64,000 nucleotides of DNA from Lentisphaera araneosa HTCC2155 (GCF_000170755.1 NZ_ABCK01000013.1:1-64000); one strand, 5' to 3'; counted from the first letter of the stretch, positions 36,858-46,127 are shown. Notes: a model not told the origin generated them from the sequence alone. Made by a program: numbers and translations.

Positions 36858-37329
36858 CTTTTGTTTTAAATGTTTGTAAAGGGCCTTTAGGAGAAGAGCC
36901 TGACCACTTTTCTTCATAATCACCATTAGTATATGATGAAATAACTTTCCTCCAGAATCTTTGTGCAGGAATATTTTCTTCAATTTGTGCTACATGCCAC
37001 AAACCATCATGTTTATTGAAAATTTCTTTTGCAGCAGTTATACCGTAACCTTTACTTCTTGCGTGTTTGATGATGAAAAATTCTGCTATGGAAAATGAGT
37101 TTAGATCCAGTTCTCTAACAAGTGCAAACCCTATAGGTTTTTGGTTTTCTAGAATAATATATGGGAAGCGATCTGAATCAGTCCAATATAAATCAAGATA
37201 CTTACTTACATATAAACCACTTTCATTAGGAGCCTCGTTTGTGAATTCAGACATATCATGAAGGTATAATTGCATGAGGTTAGATATGATCTTTTTAGTA
37301 TTTTTCTTTGATAAATTAATGTAAATCAT
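36844..37329 (-). CDS. GNAT-family N-acetyltransferase, cassette gene
   Basis: 161 residues. The acetyl-CoA site is in IAEFFIIKHARSKGYGITAAKEIF (the family's R/Q-x-x-G-x-G/A has HARSKGYG here), followed by the NIPAQRFWRKVI motif. It acetylates an unknown small molecule or protein. Stop in attC 19. Confidence 0.85.
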   Translation of the reverse strand: MIYINLSKKNTKKIISNLMQLYLHDMSEFTNEAPNESGLYVSKYLDLYWTDSDRFPYIILENQKPIGFALVRELDLNSFSIAEFFIIKHARSKGYGITAAKEIFNKHDGLWHVAQIEENIPAQRFWRKVISSYTNGDYEEKWSGSSPKGPLQTFKTKDLTN

Positions 37330-37339
37330 TTTTTCTTTG

Positions 37340-37406
37340 ACCTAACGTCTGAGTTGAGGGATTTCTGAGCGAAGCGAAGAAATTCCTCTCCAGCGCCTGG
37401 TTGAAC
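37340..37406 (-). other. attC 20, type 4
   Basis: ACCTAAC ... GTTGAAC, arms AGGGATTTCT / AAATTCCTCT with GCGAAGC. It abuts the left end of the IS91-type unit. Confidence 0.85.
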
Positions 37407-37541
37407 GAAGCCGCCCTGCGGCAGGCTGTGCTTGTGTAAGTCATTTTCTCCTCTTGTCAAAACTTTCCTCGGTGCCTTTTAATTTGTAGTTTGGTCTTCT
37501 TTTACGGTAGTTTTTCTCTGTAGCTTATCAAGGACACAGTT

Positions 37542-38459
37542 TTGTGTTCTGGCTTAATTAAACGGAGAAAAATGATGAATGATTCATTCCAAAAATATTA
37601 TAGAGCGATGCAATTGGAGCTTAAGCTCCAAGCTAAGGCAAAGAGTACAGTGGACAACTACTTGCGAGCTTTGCGTCGCGTCAATGATTTGATTGCTTCG
37701 CCTCTTGATCAACTTAAAGAAGAGGAGCTCAAGCTCTACTTTTCTGAATTGGTGGATACTTATTCCTGGAGCACGGTGAAGATGGATCGCTGTGCCCTAA
37801 GTTTTTTTTATCAATACGTGCTCAAGCGCGAGTGGAAATGGCTCGAAATTGTTCGTATCCCCCGAGTAAAATCCTTACCCGATATCCTCAGCCAAGATGA
37901 AACTTTACTGATTTTGTCTCATTTGGAAAAAGCTCGCTATCGAACTTGTCTCACAGCAATTTATTCCATGGGTCTACGCATCAGCGAGGGTGTGAGAATT
38001 CAAACAGGCGACATTTGCAAGGATCGCATGCGTTTACATGTGCGCAATTCCAAGGGCTACAAAGACCGTCTCGTTCCCTTGCCCCAAGTGACTTACCAGA
38101 TGCTAAGGGATTACTGGGTGATGCACCGCAATCCGCTACTGCTATTTCCGCGTTATGCCGGGAAAAGTCGTAGCAATTCCAAAACGACTTTGCACATGGA
38201 TAAGGGCGGGGTGCAGTCGGCCTTTAAAGCGGCTTTGGCTGATAGTGGCCTCGCCAAACAGGTGTCGGTGCATTCCCTGCGTCATTCCTATGCAACACAT
38301 TTGGTGGAAGCGGGAGTGAACTTGCGAGTAATTCAAGAAATCCTCGGTCATAGTTCTCCGGCAACCACGGCGATTTACTCTCATTTATCAAAACCCGTGA
38401 TACAGGACTCCGATGGCATGATCAACAAATTGATGCAGCGCCTAGGAGCTCTGCGATGA
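37542..38459 (+). CDS. Tyrosine recombinase of IS91-type unit
   Basis: 305 residues. N-terminal SAM-like core-binding domain; catalytic R in YSMGLRISEGVRI, HSLRHSYATHLVEAG, LGHSSPATTAIYSH with the nucleophilic Tyr. It lacks the IntI-specific insert, so it is not an integron integrase. The start may be ATG at 37572 (GGAGAAAA upstream). It overlaps the transposase start by ATGA. Confidence 0.88.
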   Translation: MCSGLIKRRKMMNDSFQKYYRAMQLELKLQAKAKSTVDNYLRALRRVNDLIASPLDQLKEEELKLYFSELVDTYSWSTVKMDRCALSFFYQYVLKREWKWLEIVRIPRVKSLPDILSQDETLLILSHLEKARYRTCLTAIYSMGLRISEGVRIQTGDICKDRMRLHVRNSKGYKDRLVPLPQVTYQMLRDYWVMHRNPLLLFPRYAGKSRSNSKTTLHMDKGGVQSAFKAALADSGLAKQVSVHSLRHSYATHLVEAGVNLRVIQEILGHSSPATTAIYSHLSKPVIQDSDGMINKLMQRLGALR

Positions 38460-39544
38460 TGGATTTAGTCGAGCTCAGCGAAAGATATTGGGACGAGCTG
38501 AGTTCGACACTTGATCAGGATCAGAGACGCGCTTTTAAGGCTATGATGAATTGCCGTCAGCAGAGTGCAGGTGGATCTTACTATGCCTGCACGAGTTGTG
38601 GACATGTTCATTATCACTGCCGATCTTGCGGAAACCGCTTCTGCAGCCGTTGCCAAAACCATCGGGCGAGCCAGTGGCTTCATCGACAAAAACAGCGTCT
38701 CTTGCCATGTCCTTACTTCATGGTGACCTTTACTCTGTCGAGCTCTTTGCGTGCCATTCCAAGATGGCGACGAAAAGAGATGTTTGATGCCTTGTTCATG
38801 GCCTCAAGTCAAGCTCTCAAAGAAATGTGTAAAGATCGTCTTGGTGGTGAATGTGGCATGATTGGCGTTCTGCATACCCATGGGCGAGACTTGTGCTATC
38901 ATCCTCATATTCACTACATCGTTCCCGGGCTCGTACTCAATAGTCAGGAAAAGCTCTTACGAGTGATCAAGAAAAATTATCTCGTCAACAATAAAGCTTT
39001 AGGCGCATTGTATCGTGGTAAATTTCTCGCAGCCTTAACTGAGCACAAAATTGGCTTCCAATCCTCGCTTTATGCAAAAAAGTGGAATGTGGATTGCCGA
39101 AGTGTAGGCCAAGGGCTTCATGCCCTCGAATACCTTAGTCGCTACCTCATGCGAGGTGTAGTTTCAGAGCAATCCTTGTCCGAAAAAGAGGATAAAGTTC
39201 GACTGCGGTATAAGGATTCGCAGACCAAGCGGATGGACTCCAAAGATTTTGGACCCGTGGAGTTTTTACAGCGCCTCGCTCAGCACGTCTTGCCAAGGGG
39301 CTTCCATCGCGTGCGGGAATACGGTTTTCTCGCTCCTGCAGCCAAGAAAAAACTCTTTCTTATGCAGAACTTACTGGAAGTCAAAATTCCCAATGATCCT
39401 CCGCCAAAATTACCTGCGCTACGCTGCAGTCTTTGTCAGGGCATTATGCTGCCCATTGGCCGAGTCATTAGTGAAGGACGTCTCAAGCAAGAATCTTTAG
39501 TGTCAGTAGGGGCACGCTCGCCGCCTATAGTTTCAATCTCCTAA
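38456..39544 (+). CDS. IS91-family rolling-circle transposase
   Basis: 362 residues. The N-terminal zinc-ribbon is CTSCGHVHYHCRSCGNRFCSRCQ, the HUH motif is CYHPHIHYIV, and the tyrosine motif is ALEYLSRYLMRG. HUH transposases nick one strand and move by rolling circle. Translationally coupled to the recombinase gene. Confidence 0.92.
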   Translation: MMDLVELSERYWDELSSTLDQDQRRAFKAMMNCRQQSAGGSYYACTSCGHVHYHCRSCGNRFCSRCQNHRASQWLHRQKQRLLPCPYFMVTFTLSSSLRAIPRWRRKEMFDALFMASSQALKEMCKDRLGGECGMIGVLHTHGRDLCYHPHIHYIVPGLVLNSQEKLLRVIKKNYLVNNKALGALYRGKFLAALTEHKIGFQSSLYAKKWNVDCRSVGQGLHALEYLSRYLMRGVVSEQSLSEKEDKVRLRYKDSQTKRMDSKDFGPVEFLQRLAQHVLPRGFHRVREYGFLAPAAKKKLFLMQNLLEVKIPNDPPPKLPALRCSLCQGIMLPIGRVISEGRLKQESLVSVGARSPPIVSIS

Positions 39545-39804
39545 GTTTATTCATTAATTTTTTCAGTACAAAACTTTGGGTCATAGATCCCCTATGCCCA
39601 AATTTGAGGAATTTCAGTATAAATGCCCTTCAAAAAATCTTTCGATTGCGATTAATCCTAGGAAAAGACTCGACCTTCACAAAAGTAGTGAGTCCATCTA
39701 GTCAAACAGGCGTATCCATTGCCTTTTTTGGGGCAAAATTGACCCCTTCATCTCCCTCAGGCTAAAAAGCTAAATACATAGGGGGGGGTCCGAGCATGGG
39801 GCTC
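39545..39804. other. Non-coding 3' part of the IS91-type unit
   Basis: No gene. It contains a run of nine G and the terminal hairpin at about 39791-39805. Probably the element's right end, where its replication origin would lie. Confidence 0.5.
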
Positions 39805-39880
39805 GTCCAACCATTGATTAAGATTCCGGCTACTTTGGGTTCCATTTAATATCAGCGAAATCTAATCTTATTCGTTAGAG
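39805..39880 (-). other. attC 21, atypical
   Basis: GTCCAAC ... GTTAGAG with ATTAAGATT / AATCTAATCTT arms. It is less regular than its neighbours and starts right at the IS91-type end. Confidence 0.6.
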
Positions 39881-40210
39881 TTTTCTTCTATATTCAGTTC
39901 GATTTTTAAAATATGTAAACTTCCACTCTTCATTTTCTATTTGTATGAAGGAGGAAACATAAGGTGCAAAATAATATCCATATTCATATTGTTTATCTCT
40001 TTTTGTGACAACACATATGTTGGTTGAGTGATTATAGATTTCAATAGATGGGATTTTATATAAAAGATTATCTGGGTTTTCTAGATAGAAATTGTTTACA
40101 GCACTTTGTATTTGTTCTGATGAATACGTATCAAAGAAAGATTGCTCATGGTTACTTTTGCATGCCGTTAAGATGATAAATATTATGAGTGTTATTATTG
40201 TTGTTTTCAT
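39875..40210 (-). CDS. Small lipoprotein, cassette gene
   Basis: 111 residues with a lipobox (IILTAC at residue 17). The remaining part is short and Tyr-rich. Unknown. Confidence 0.65.
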   Translation of the reverse strand: MKTTIITLIIFIILTACKSNHEQSFFDTYSSEQIQSAVNNFYLENPDNLLYKIPSIEIYNHSTNICVVTKRDKQYEYGYYFAPYVSSFIQIENEEWKFTYFKNRTEYRRKL

Positions 40211-40217
40211 TTTATTA

Positions 40218-40281
40218 CTCTAACGTTCAGGTTCACTTAAATCTGAGGTACGAAGATTTTAAGTGCAACCGTTGGTTCTGT
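40218..40281 (-). other. attC 22, type 3
   Basis: CTCTAAC ... GTTCTGT, CTGAGGTACGAAG loop. Confidence 0.83.
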
Positions 40282-40481
40282 ATTTTTATTATTTGATTTA
40301 AAGTTTATCATTTATACAGTTTGTTCTAATTAATACTATTTGCTGATTTAGCAATTTTATAAATTGATTCAATGATGGTTCGTGCATCTGCGATTTATTT
40401 GTTTTTGCAGATCATGCAAATTTAAAATCGTATCTAATTTTTTATTTTTCAGAGATCATGCATCTGCGATTTTTTATTACT
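40282..40481 (-). repeat. ORF-less cassette body, family B-related
   Basis: 200 bp with two copies of TGCATCTGCGATTT and a TGCAGATCATGCA palindrome. The longest - strand frame is only 29 codons. Confidence 0.7.
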
Positions 40482-40548
40482 ACAGAACGACCGGGTTTAG
40501 GGATTTCTGAGCGAAGCGAAGAAATTCCTCTGCAACCCATGGTTCGGT
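40482..40548 (-). other. attC 23, type 4
   Basis: ACAGAAC ... GTTCGGT with GCGAAGC. Confidence 0.85.
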
Positions 40549-41061
40549 TTATTCTTTTTGTTGAGTTATAATTTTCCTGAATTTAGATAAGTCAATTTTT
40601 TTATATTCTTCTGGAGTTATTAATCCTGTATACCCGTCATTGTAGGCAACTACATGGTACTTTGGTCCGTTATATATCCGACTTCCTTCTTGTTTTGAAA
40701 AAGCCTTTTCACAAACTATAAAAATTTCTTTTTTTGTTTTATCTAAGTTAATAATATCTTCTTTGATGTAATAATTAAATTGCCCATAACCATGGTGATA
40801 ATCATCTAGTATTTCAAGGATTTCTTGGTGAGTTTTAGGCTTTAGTTGATTAATGGACGATAATTCATGTTGTTTTTGTGACTCTATACGAAGTAATAAA
40901 ATATATGATTTACAGACACCTTTACTACTACCCATACCATGGTTGGATCTTGTGTCATGGAAATTATATATAACAAAACTAGCAATGAAGTAGATTGATA
41001 TTACAACATAAATGAATTTTCTTATCCATGGCTTTTTTAGTGTCATTATAAATTTATTCAT
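40549..41061 (-). CDS. Unknown protein with N-terminal membrane anchor, cassette gene
   Basis: 170 residues; one TM helix at about 15-33, then a soluble domain with KYHVVAYNDGYTGLITPEEYKKID. Unknown. It ends immediately before attC 23. Confidence 0.66.
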   Translation of the reverse strand: MNKFIMTLKKPWIRKFIYVVISIYFIASFVIYNFHDTRSNHGMGSSKGVCKSYILLLRIESQKQHELSSINQLKPKTHQEILEILDDYHHGYGQFNYYIKEDIINLDKTKKEIFIVCEKAFSKQEGSRIYNGPKYHVVAYNDGYTGLITPEEYKKIDLSKFRKIITQQKE

Positions 41062-41072
41062 TTTTTATTCTT

Positions 41073-41148
41073 ACCGAACGTCTTAGATAACCTATAGCTG
41101 TAGCGAGCGAAGCGAGTGGAAGCTATTAGGTTGATCTTTTTGTTCTGC
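41073..41148 (-). other. attC 24, type 7
   Basis: ACCGAAC ... GTTCTGC, CCTATAGCT / AGCTATTAGG arms. Confidence 0.85.
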
Positions 41149-41154
41149 TTTGAC

Positions 41155-41685
41155 TTAGAATAGATAGCCGAGTAAATCAACAGGTTCATCTGGCCATGCT
41201 TTGCTTCCGATTTGTTTTATCATAAGCTCATTTTCAATACGTTCGACCGCAACTCCATAATTTTTATGATCGCTAATTCGTAACCAACTCAAGAAAGTTG
41301 AAATCATTAAAAAGCCGTTTTTCTCGTATAATTTATGATTATCTGCAACTAAAAATAGGAAATCGATTCCCTTTTTGGTAGCTAAACTAGAGACTTTACA
41401 TAACATTTTAGATGCTATGCCTCTTCTCTCATATTGACTAGAAACACATAAATCGATTACTCCAAAAATTGTAAAAATTGATTCTCCCACAGATATAACT
41501 CTGTGGTCGACCCCCATATGACCAACTAATTTATCATCTTCGTATGCTAAAAATCTAAAATGAGGTAGTTGTTTGAAGTATGACCTTGGTTTTGAGTGTT
41601 CGGGAAAACAATCATTTTTTAATCTTGTTATCTCGCCATGCAAGATAGGTGTAATATTGTATTCTATTTTTTTTATTATTTTCAT
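41155..41685 (-). CDS. GNAT-family N-acetyltransferase, cassette gene
   Basis: 176 residues. LVGHMGVDHRVISV and GVIDLCVSSQYERRGIASKML hold the acetyl-CoA-binding RRGIAS motif, and DFLFLVADNHKLYEKNGF is the usual C-terminal block. Substrate unknown. It differs clearly from the GNAT at 36844. Confidence 0.88.
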   Translation of the reverse strand: MKIIKKIEYNITPILHGEITRLKNDCFPEHSKPRSYFKQLPHFRFLAYEDDKLVGHMGVDHRVISVGESIFTIFGVIDLCVSSQYERRGIASKMLCKVSSLATKKGIDFLFLVADNHKLYEKNGFLMISTFLSWLRISDHKNYGVAVERIENELMIKQIGSKAWPDEPVDLLGYLF

Positions 41686-41695
41686 TTTTTATTTT

Positions 41696-41776
41696 GCAGA
41701 ACGTCGAGGATGATCTGTACTTTCTATCTAAAATTTGACTCATAACGAAAGTATCAGATCGATCCGTTGGTTATGA
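41696..41776 (-). other. attC 25, type 1b
   Basis: GCAGAAC ... GTTATGA. Confidence 0.88.
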
Positions 41777-41784
41777 GTTTTCTA

Positions 41785-42309
41785 TTATGCTAACCCAACA
41801 TTCATTATTTCTTTATTTACATTCAAAGAAACAGTTATTGAGTGTTCAGTAAATAGATCATTGACCGTGTTTATATATACCTGTACTGGGTGCTCATATG
41901 GATCATCTTCGTTGTAATCAAAAACTATACTTTTGTAATATAACCTTTTAATAAATTCTTTTTCGTTTAATTCAGGTAACCTTTCTCGAGTTTCTATTAT
42001 CTCTATTTCGTTTCCTGTGTCTCCAGGGTACTTTGCATAGAATTCTGAAATGGTTAATCCATTCCAATAAACTTCGTCAAATCTCCAACCTTCATTATAT
42101 GTATTTAAAAGTTTATCTGATGCACTTTTAAAAATAACATCCAAGTTACTTTCTACATATTTTATTATGTCTTCAATTTCATCAAATGAGTATTCATTTA
42201 TAAAGTCTTCATAAATTGAATAATCACATTTATCGTTTTTTAAAAAGTACTTTTCGTCCTCTTCATTGAAGACAAAAATTCCATATGTATTTTCAAGACT
42301 TTCTTTCAT
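41785..42309 (-). CDS. DUF2262-like protein, cassette gene
   Basis: 174 residues, acidic, soluble. It shares order and motifs with the cassette protein at 53511: INEYSFDEIEDIIKYVESN, the NTYNEGWR / DIYNDDWR block, KEFIKRLYYKSIVFDYNEDDPYEHPVQVYI, and the LFTEHSITVSL ending. The paralogy is clear; the DUF2262 label rests on the C-terminal pattern only. Confidence 0.75.
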   Translation of the reverse strand: MKESLENTYGIFVFNEEDEKYFLKNDKCDYSIYEDFINEYSFDEIEDIIKYVESNLDVIFKSASDKLLNTYNEGWRFDEVYWNGLTISEFYAKYPGDTGNEIEIIETRERLPELNEKEFIKRLYYKSIVFDYNEDDPYEHPVQVYINTVNDLFTEHSITVSLNVNKEIMNVGLA

Positions 42310-42320
42310 ATTTTATTATC

Positions 42321-42402
42321 TCATAACGTCTAAACTGAGTTTGTACTTTCTATCTAAATTGTGACTCACAACGAAAGTATCAACTCCAGTTTCTTGTTAT
42401 GT
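42321..42402 (-). other. attC 26, type 1
   Basis: TCATAAC ... GTTATGT. Confidence 0.9.
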
Positions 42403-42918
42403 GTTGTCTCTTCGTTTTTTCCATAATTCATCCCACCATTTATCAAATTCAATTTCTACAATATTTGAGCCATGTTTTTTATTTAAATATGCAATAACTT
42501 GAGAGTTATATGTTTCAGCTATTTTATGTGACAATTCTTGGGAATGAGATGTTGCTATATGAGAATTAAAAATACGAATTTTATGCTTTTGAAACATGAG
42601 ATCCCTGAATGCATCCATGTCAGGAAATATACCACTACCATGGAAAATAATATAATTTACTCTACCATATTCTAAATCTTCTTTAGCACCTTTTTCATAT
42701 GTTAAATGCCCATCTGCTCCACTGACTTGAGGGTATAGTGAAATTAGTCTTTTATCATACTCTCTAAGAGTTTGAATTAAATATTCATGACCCATTAAAT
42801 CTAATGCAGTATTAGTTCTTATTTCTCGTAAATTTCTTTTGTTCTGTAGTGCATTCTCATAATTATTTGATGAACATGATATTAAAATTGTGATTAATAT
42901 GAGTGATATATATTTCAT
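42397..42918 (-). CDS. Lipoprotein of unknown function, cassette gene
   Basis: 173 residues with a lipobox (ILISC, Cys15). The soluble part has VNYIIFHGSGIFPDMDAFRD and a Trp-rich end (WWDELW). Stop in attC 26. Confidence 0.68.
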   Translation of the reverse strand: MKYISLILITILISCSSNNYENALQNKRNLREIRTNTALDLMGHEYLIQTLREYDKRLISLYPQVSGADGHLTYEKGAKEDLEYGRVNYIIFHGSGIFPDMDAFRDLMFQKHKIRIFNSHIATSHSQELSHKIAETYNSQVIAYLNKKHGSNIVEIEFDKWWDELWKKRRDNT

Positions 42919-42927
42919 TTTATTTCC

Positions 42928-42991
42928 ACATAACGTCTGGGTTTAGTGATGCTCGAGGAACGAGAGTATTCACTGCGACCCTTTGTTAGTC
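42928..42991 (-). other. attC 27, type 3
   Basis: ACATAAC ... GTTAGTC. Confidence 0.86.
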
Positions 42992-43381
42992 TTTTTCTTT
43001 ATAGATTGTGTATTTAGGTAATTTAGAATGTGAGAATTCAAAATACATATTTTCCCAATTTATGTATCCATTTTCAACTTTTATATCAAATGTTATGGGT
43101 ACACCAATACTCATATCGTGATTAAAGAAGTAAAAACCTAACAATTGGTCTGGTCTATTTGGTAAAAATACCATTTCTTCATCAATACTGAATGAGAACC
43201 ATTTTTCATTATGTTTTATAAAATAATTATCACTTTTAAATAATTGTCTATAAACGGTAATATTTGGTTCTTTCGAGAAATATGAGTTCGTTTTGATAAG
43301 TGGATTTTTCAAACCAAATACAAGAACGAGTCCAAATAATGAAATTATAACTGGTGCAATATATTTTTTGATTTTATTCAT
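42986..43381 (-). CDS. Membrane-anchored unknown protein, cassette gene
   Basis: 131 residues from ATG at 43381. A longer frame to 43447 is only attC sequence. One TM helix (about 7-25) and a beta-rich periplasmic domain. Unknown. Confidence 0.65.
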   Translation of the reverse strand: MNKIKKYIAPVIISLFGLVLVFGLKNPLIKTNSYFSKEPNITVYRQLFKSDNYFIKHNEKWFSFSIDEEMVFLPNRPDQLLGFYFFNHDMSIGVPITFDIKVENGYINWENMYFEFSHSKLPKYTIYKEKD

Positions 43382-43445
43382 GACTAACGTCTGGATTGAG
43401 TTGGATTCGAGGAACGAGAATCTCAACTCCGATCCTTGGTTAGAC
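43382..43445 (-). other. attC 28, type 3
   Basis: GACTAAC ... GTTAGAC. It ends one base from the ATG of the next gene. Confidence 0.87.
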
Positions 43446-43451
43446 ATGGGT

Positions 43452-44321
43452 TTATTTTTGGATTATCACTGGAGTAGATGAGGTTTTTATTTTGAGTTTC
43501 TTTAAGAACTGTCTGATTTTTTGAGAGTAAACCAGTTTACTATAATAAATAGTTTCTCCAAAAGTTTCACAACTTCTTGCTACATCTTGTGTTCCGATAA
43601 AATTATCTAAGTTTTTGTAATTAAGTTGTGGGTTAATTTTATACCCGTCAATGATTGTTGGATGAGTGTTTTTCTTTTTATTATATGGATTTGTAAATAT
43701 TTTTGTTCTGTGATTAACTGGTGGTAATAGACAATCACTCCATATGAGAAATAATTGTTCAATTTCCTTGGGCCACAGACCGTTGTCCAGTGTGGTACTT
43801 AATGGTATGAGTTTTAACCCATTAAAATTTTCTTTCTCGATTGCTTCCTTGATAGATCCCCTGACTGTGATTAGATGCCAAAGATTACAAACTGAAATAC
43901 ACTCTTGCTTACTTCTCTTAATAGGACCTTTTATATTAACGTTAAAACCTACCGGTGATTCTAGATCAGGACTAATATCAAGTGTGCATGGTTTATTCAA
44001 TTTTAATTGAACAAATTCAGAGTTGTCTGAATCTTTTTCATCAAACTCTAATAGATCATTTACGGAAATTTGAATAGGTCTTTCGGAACTATCTTTGGGT
44101 ACATCTAATCCATATTCTCTAGCGTCATTTAAAAAATCGACTAAATCTTGATCATCTGGATCACCTTCTAAATATAGAGCTTTTTGGTATTTTATATATT
44201 TCTTATATTTAGCAGCCAGCTTCTCAAAGATTTCTTCAGGTACATCCTGATTATTAGGTCGTCCAAGTGTTCTGTGCTCTGAATGTTGTTTTGAGGCTCT
44301 GATTCTTCGAATAGTTTTCAT
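43452..44321 (-). CDS. Unknown soluble protein, possibly immunity-type
   Basis: 289 residues. The middle segment (VCNLWHLITVRGSIKEAIEKE, then LIPLSTTLDNGLWPKEIEQLFLIWSDCLLP) loosely recalls Imm11/DUF1629-type proteins, but I would not assign it. The first 25 residues are Arg-rich. Second largest unknown in the array. Confidence 0.7.
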   Translation of the reverse strand: MKTIRRIRASKQHSEHRTLGRPNNQDVPEEIFEKLAAKYKKYIKYQKALYLEGDPDDQDLVDFLNDAREYGLDVPKDSSERPIQISVNDLLEFDEKDSDNSEFVQLKLNKPCTLDISPDLESPVGFNVNIKGPIKRSKQECISVCNLWHLITVRGSIKEAIEKENFNGLKLIPLSTTLDNGLWPKEIEQLFLIWSDCLLPPVNHRTKIFTNPYNKKKNTHPTIIDGYKINPQLNYKNLDNFIGTQDVARSCETFGETIYYSKLVYSQKIRQFLKKLKIKTSSTPVIIQK

Positions 44322-44331
44322 TTTATTTATT

Positions 44332-44413
44332 GTCTAACGTCTAAACTGAGTTCGTACTTTCTATCTAAATTGTGACTCACAACGAAAGTATCAACTCCAG
44401 TTTCTTGTTAGTA
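44332..44413 (-). other. attC 29, type 1
   Basis: GTCTAAC ... GTTAGTA. Belongs to cassette B2. Confidence 0.9.
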
Positions 44414-44568
44414 TTTTTTCTTTTTCTTGTTTTTTATTTAAAAATTCTGATCATTATCAGATCATTATTTCTGATTCAATTTAGCTCTAAAATTATAGGT
44501 TCAGATAATTCTAAATTCGTGCATCCGCGATTCTGGGATAATCGTTTCTATCATCTAATTTTATTATA
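44414..44568 (-). repeat. Repeated ORF-less cassette body, family B copy 2
   Basis: 155 bp, almost the same as copy 4 (49210). An AATTAT/ATAATT inverted repeat around CTGAACCT is present on the array strand. Confidence 0.86.
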
Positions 44569-44649
44569 TACTAACGTCCAGGATGATTTGTACTTTCTAT
44601 CTAAATTGTGACTCACAACGAAAGTATCAGATCGATCCGTTTGTTAGAT
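44569..44649 (-). other. attC 30, type 1b
   Basis: ATACTAAC ... GTTAGAT. Confidence 0.88.
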
Positions 44650-44657
44650 TTAGTTTT

Positions 44658-45140
44658 CTATTTTGGATCTTCTAAGGTGAAATACCATTTATTGTTTTCT
44701 TTAAATATAGCAAATTTAATACTCAAATTTGTTTGATTTTCAGTCTCTAATTTAAAGTTTATTTGATGAAAATAACTTGGTTTATTAAAGTGTTTTGGTT
44801 CTCCAAAAATTTTTATAAATTCTTTTTCTTTTTCATCATTTATAAATTCATCATATGTCCATAATTTATATGAAACAACTTCCTTATTTTTAAAGTGATT
44901 TAAGAACTTTATTAATTTAGGAGTTAATTCATCTAAGTCGATTTTTGATTTATCTACATAGCAATAAGACAATAATTGTTTATGATCTCCATTTGACTGA
45001 ATTTGTTTAGAAATTTCAATTAATTCTTCAAGAGAGTTGGCCCCAATACTGGTAGGTATATTGGGGTCTGTAGCTTTATTTTCATTACATGAAATAAGTA
45101 ATGTAAGTACTATAAATATTTGTATGATTTTCATATTCAT
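44658..45140 (-). CDS. Lipoprotein of unknown function, cassette gene
   Basis: 160 residues, lipobox LLISC (Cys18). The C-terminal KWYFTLEDP is typical of small DUF4878/NTF2-like lipoproteins that ride with a helical N-terminal part. Tentative. Confidence 0.7.
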   Translation of the reverse strand: MNMKIIQIFIVLTLLISCNENKATDPNIPTSIGANSLEELIEISKQIQSNGDHKQLLSYCYVDKSKIDLDELTPKLIKFLNHFKNKEVVSYKLWTYDEFINDEKEKEFIKIFGEPKHFNKPSYFHQINFKLETENQTNLSIKFAIFKENNKWYFTLEDPK

Positions 45141-45146
45141 TTATTA

Positions 45147-45228
45147 ATCTAACGTCTAAACTGAGTTCGTACTTTCTATCTAAATTGTGACTCACAACGA
45201 AAGTATCAACTCCAGTTTCTTGTTAGTA
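45147..45228 (-). other. attC 31, type 1
   Basis: ATCTAAC ... GTTAGTA. Belongs to cassette B3. Confidence 0.9.
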
Positions 45229-45384
45229 TTTTTTCTAATTATTGTTTTTTTATTTATAAAATTCTATTATTTGAGATAATTAATTCAGATTTAATTTTGC
45301 TCTAAAATCATAGGTTCAGATAATTCTAACTTCGTGCATCTGCGATTTATGAGATAATCGTTTCTATCATCTAAATTTATTATA
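45229..45384 (-). repeat. ORF-less cassette body, family B copy 3 (diverged)
   Basis: 156 bp; keeps AATCGCAGATGCACGAA and GAAACGATTATC (- strand) but differs in the AT-rich part. Confidence 0.78.
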
Positions 45385-45465
45385 TACTAACGTCTGAACT
45401 GAGTAGTACTTTCTATTTAAAATTTGACTCGAAACGAAAGTATCTACTCCAGTGATTTGTTATGT
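45385..45465 (-). other. attC 32, type 2
   Basis: ATACTAAC ... GTTATGT. Confidence 0.88.
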
Positions 45466-45718
45466 ATTAGTCTCTTTATTTTTTTATAAGTGTTGATTCA
45501 ATATTTGCGGATATAAAATCTATTTAATTGTGGATAAAATCTACTTCGTTTGATAATACCTTGATAAGATACAGTCTAGTTTTCCTGGGTTAGCAGTATG
45601 ACCTCCCAGATTATTTGATAAAACTTCTTAGTTGAACATTTGGTTTGGAAACTTGTTTACGTTTGTTGTGATAATTACTAGCCAAATTCTGTGTTCATTT
45701 TTCGTTTTTTATTTTCCT
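45466..45718 (-). other. ORF-less cassette body C (single copy)
   Basis: 253 bp between attC 32 and 33. No - strand frame beyond a few codons. It contains CTGGG..CCCAG-like pairing near 45578-45600. Not related to families A or B. Confidence 0.6.
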
Positions 45719-45782
45719 ACATAACGACCTAGATCACCTGTGCTCGAGGTACGAGAGTATCAGGTGGATCTAATGGTTATAA
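45719..45782 (-). other. attC 33, type 3
   Basis: ACATAAC ... GTTATAA, AGATCACCTG / CAGGTGGATCT arms. Confidence 0.86.
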
Positions 45783-46116
45783 GATTTTTTGTTTTTCGAT
45801 ATAAACTTGGTATTTCATCTTGAGTTGATCTCCATACAATTCCAAAATCTATTTTTTCATGATTTAGAGCAAGTACTTCACCAAATTTAATGAGTCTTTC
45901 TAATTCTTCTTTTTCCAGTATTTGAATAATGAGATCTTTATTTACTTTTTTTAAATTAGATACCGAATTTGCTAATAAAATTATCTGTTTTGTTAGATCA
46001 GTTCTTAATGGCTTATTTCTTCGTATTTTATATTCTCTCATGTCTTCAACCAATGAGAAAACTGACTCACATATTGTGATCAATTCATTTAATTTTGTTC
46101 TTTCAAATGGAGTCAT
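45760..46116 (-). CDS. Unknown helical protein, cassette gene
   Basis: 118 residues, helical, soluble; the last few residues come from attC 33. Unknown. Confidence 0.62.
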   Translation of the reverse strand: MTPFERTKLNELITICESVFSLVEDMREYKIRRNKPLRTDLTKQIILLANSVSNLKKVNKDLIIQILEKEELERLIKFGEVLALNHEKIDFGIVWRSTQDEIPSLYRKTKNLITIRST

Positions 46117-46127
46117 TTTTTATTCAC

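Larger units (their letters stand above)
37407..39804 (+). mobile_element. IS91-type unit: tyrosine recombinase plus HUH transposase
   Basis: It fills the space between attC 20 and attC 21 and reads against the cassettes. Left end: hairpin GCCGCCCTGCGGC at about 37411-37423. Right end: hairpin CGAGC-atgg-GGCTCG at about 39791-39805. The bases before the left end are GAAC, the kind of tetranucleotide IS91 elements target. No target duplication is expected for rolling-circle elements. Boundaries are approximate. It could instead be a cassette with reversed genes. Confidence 0.7.
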
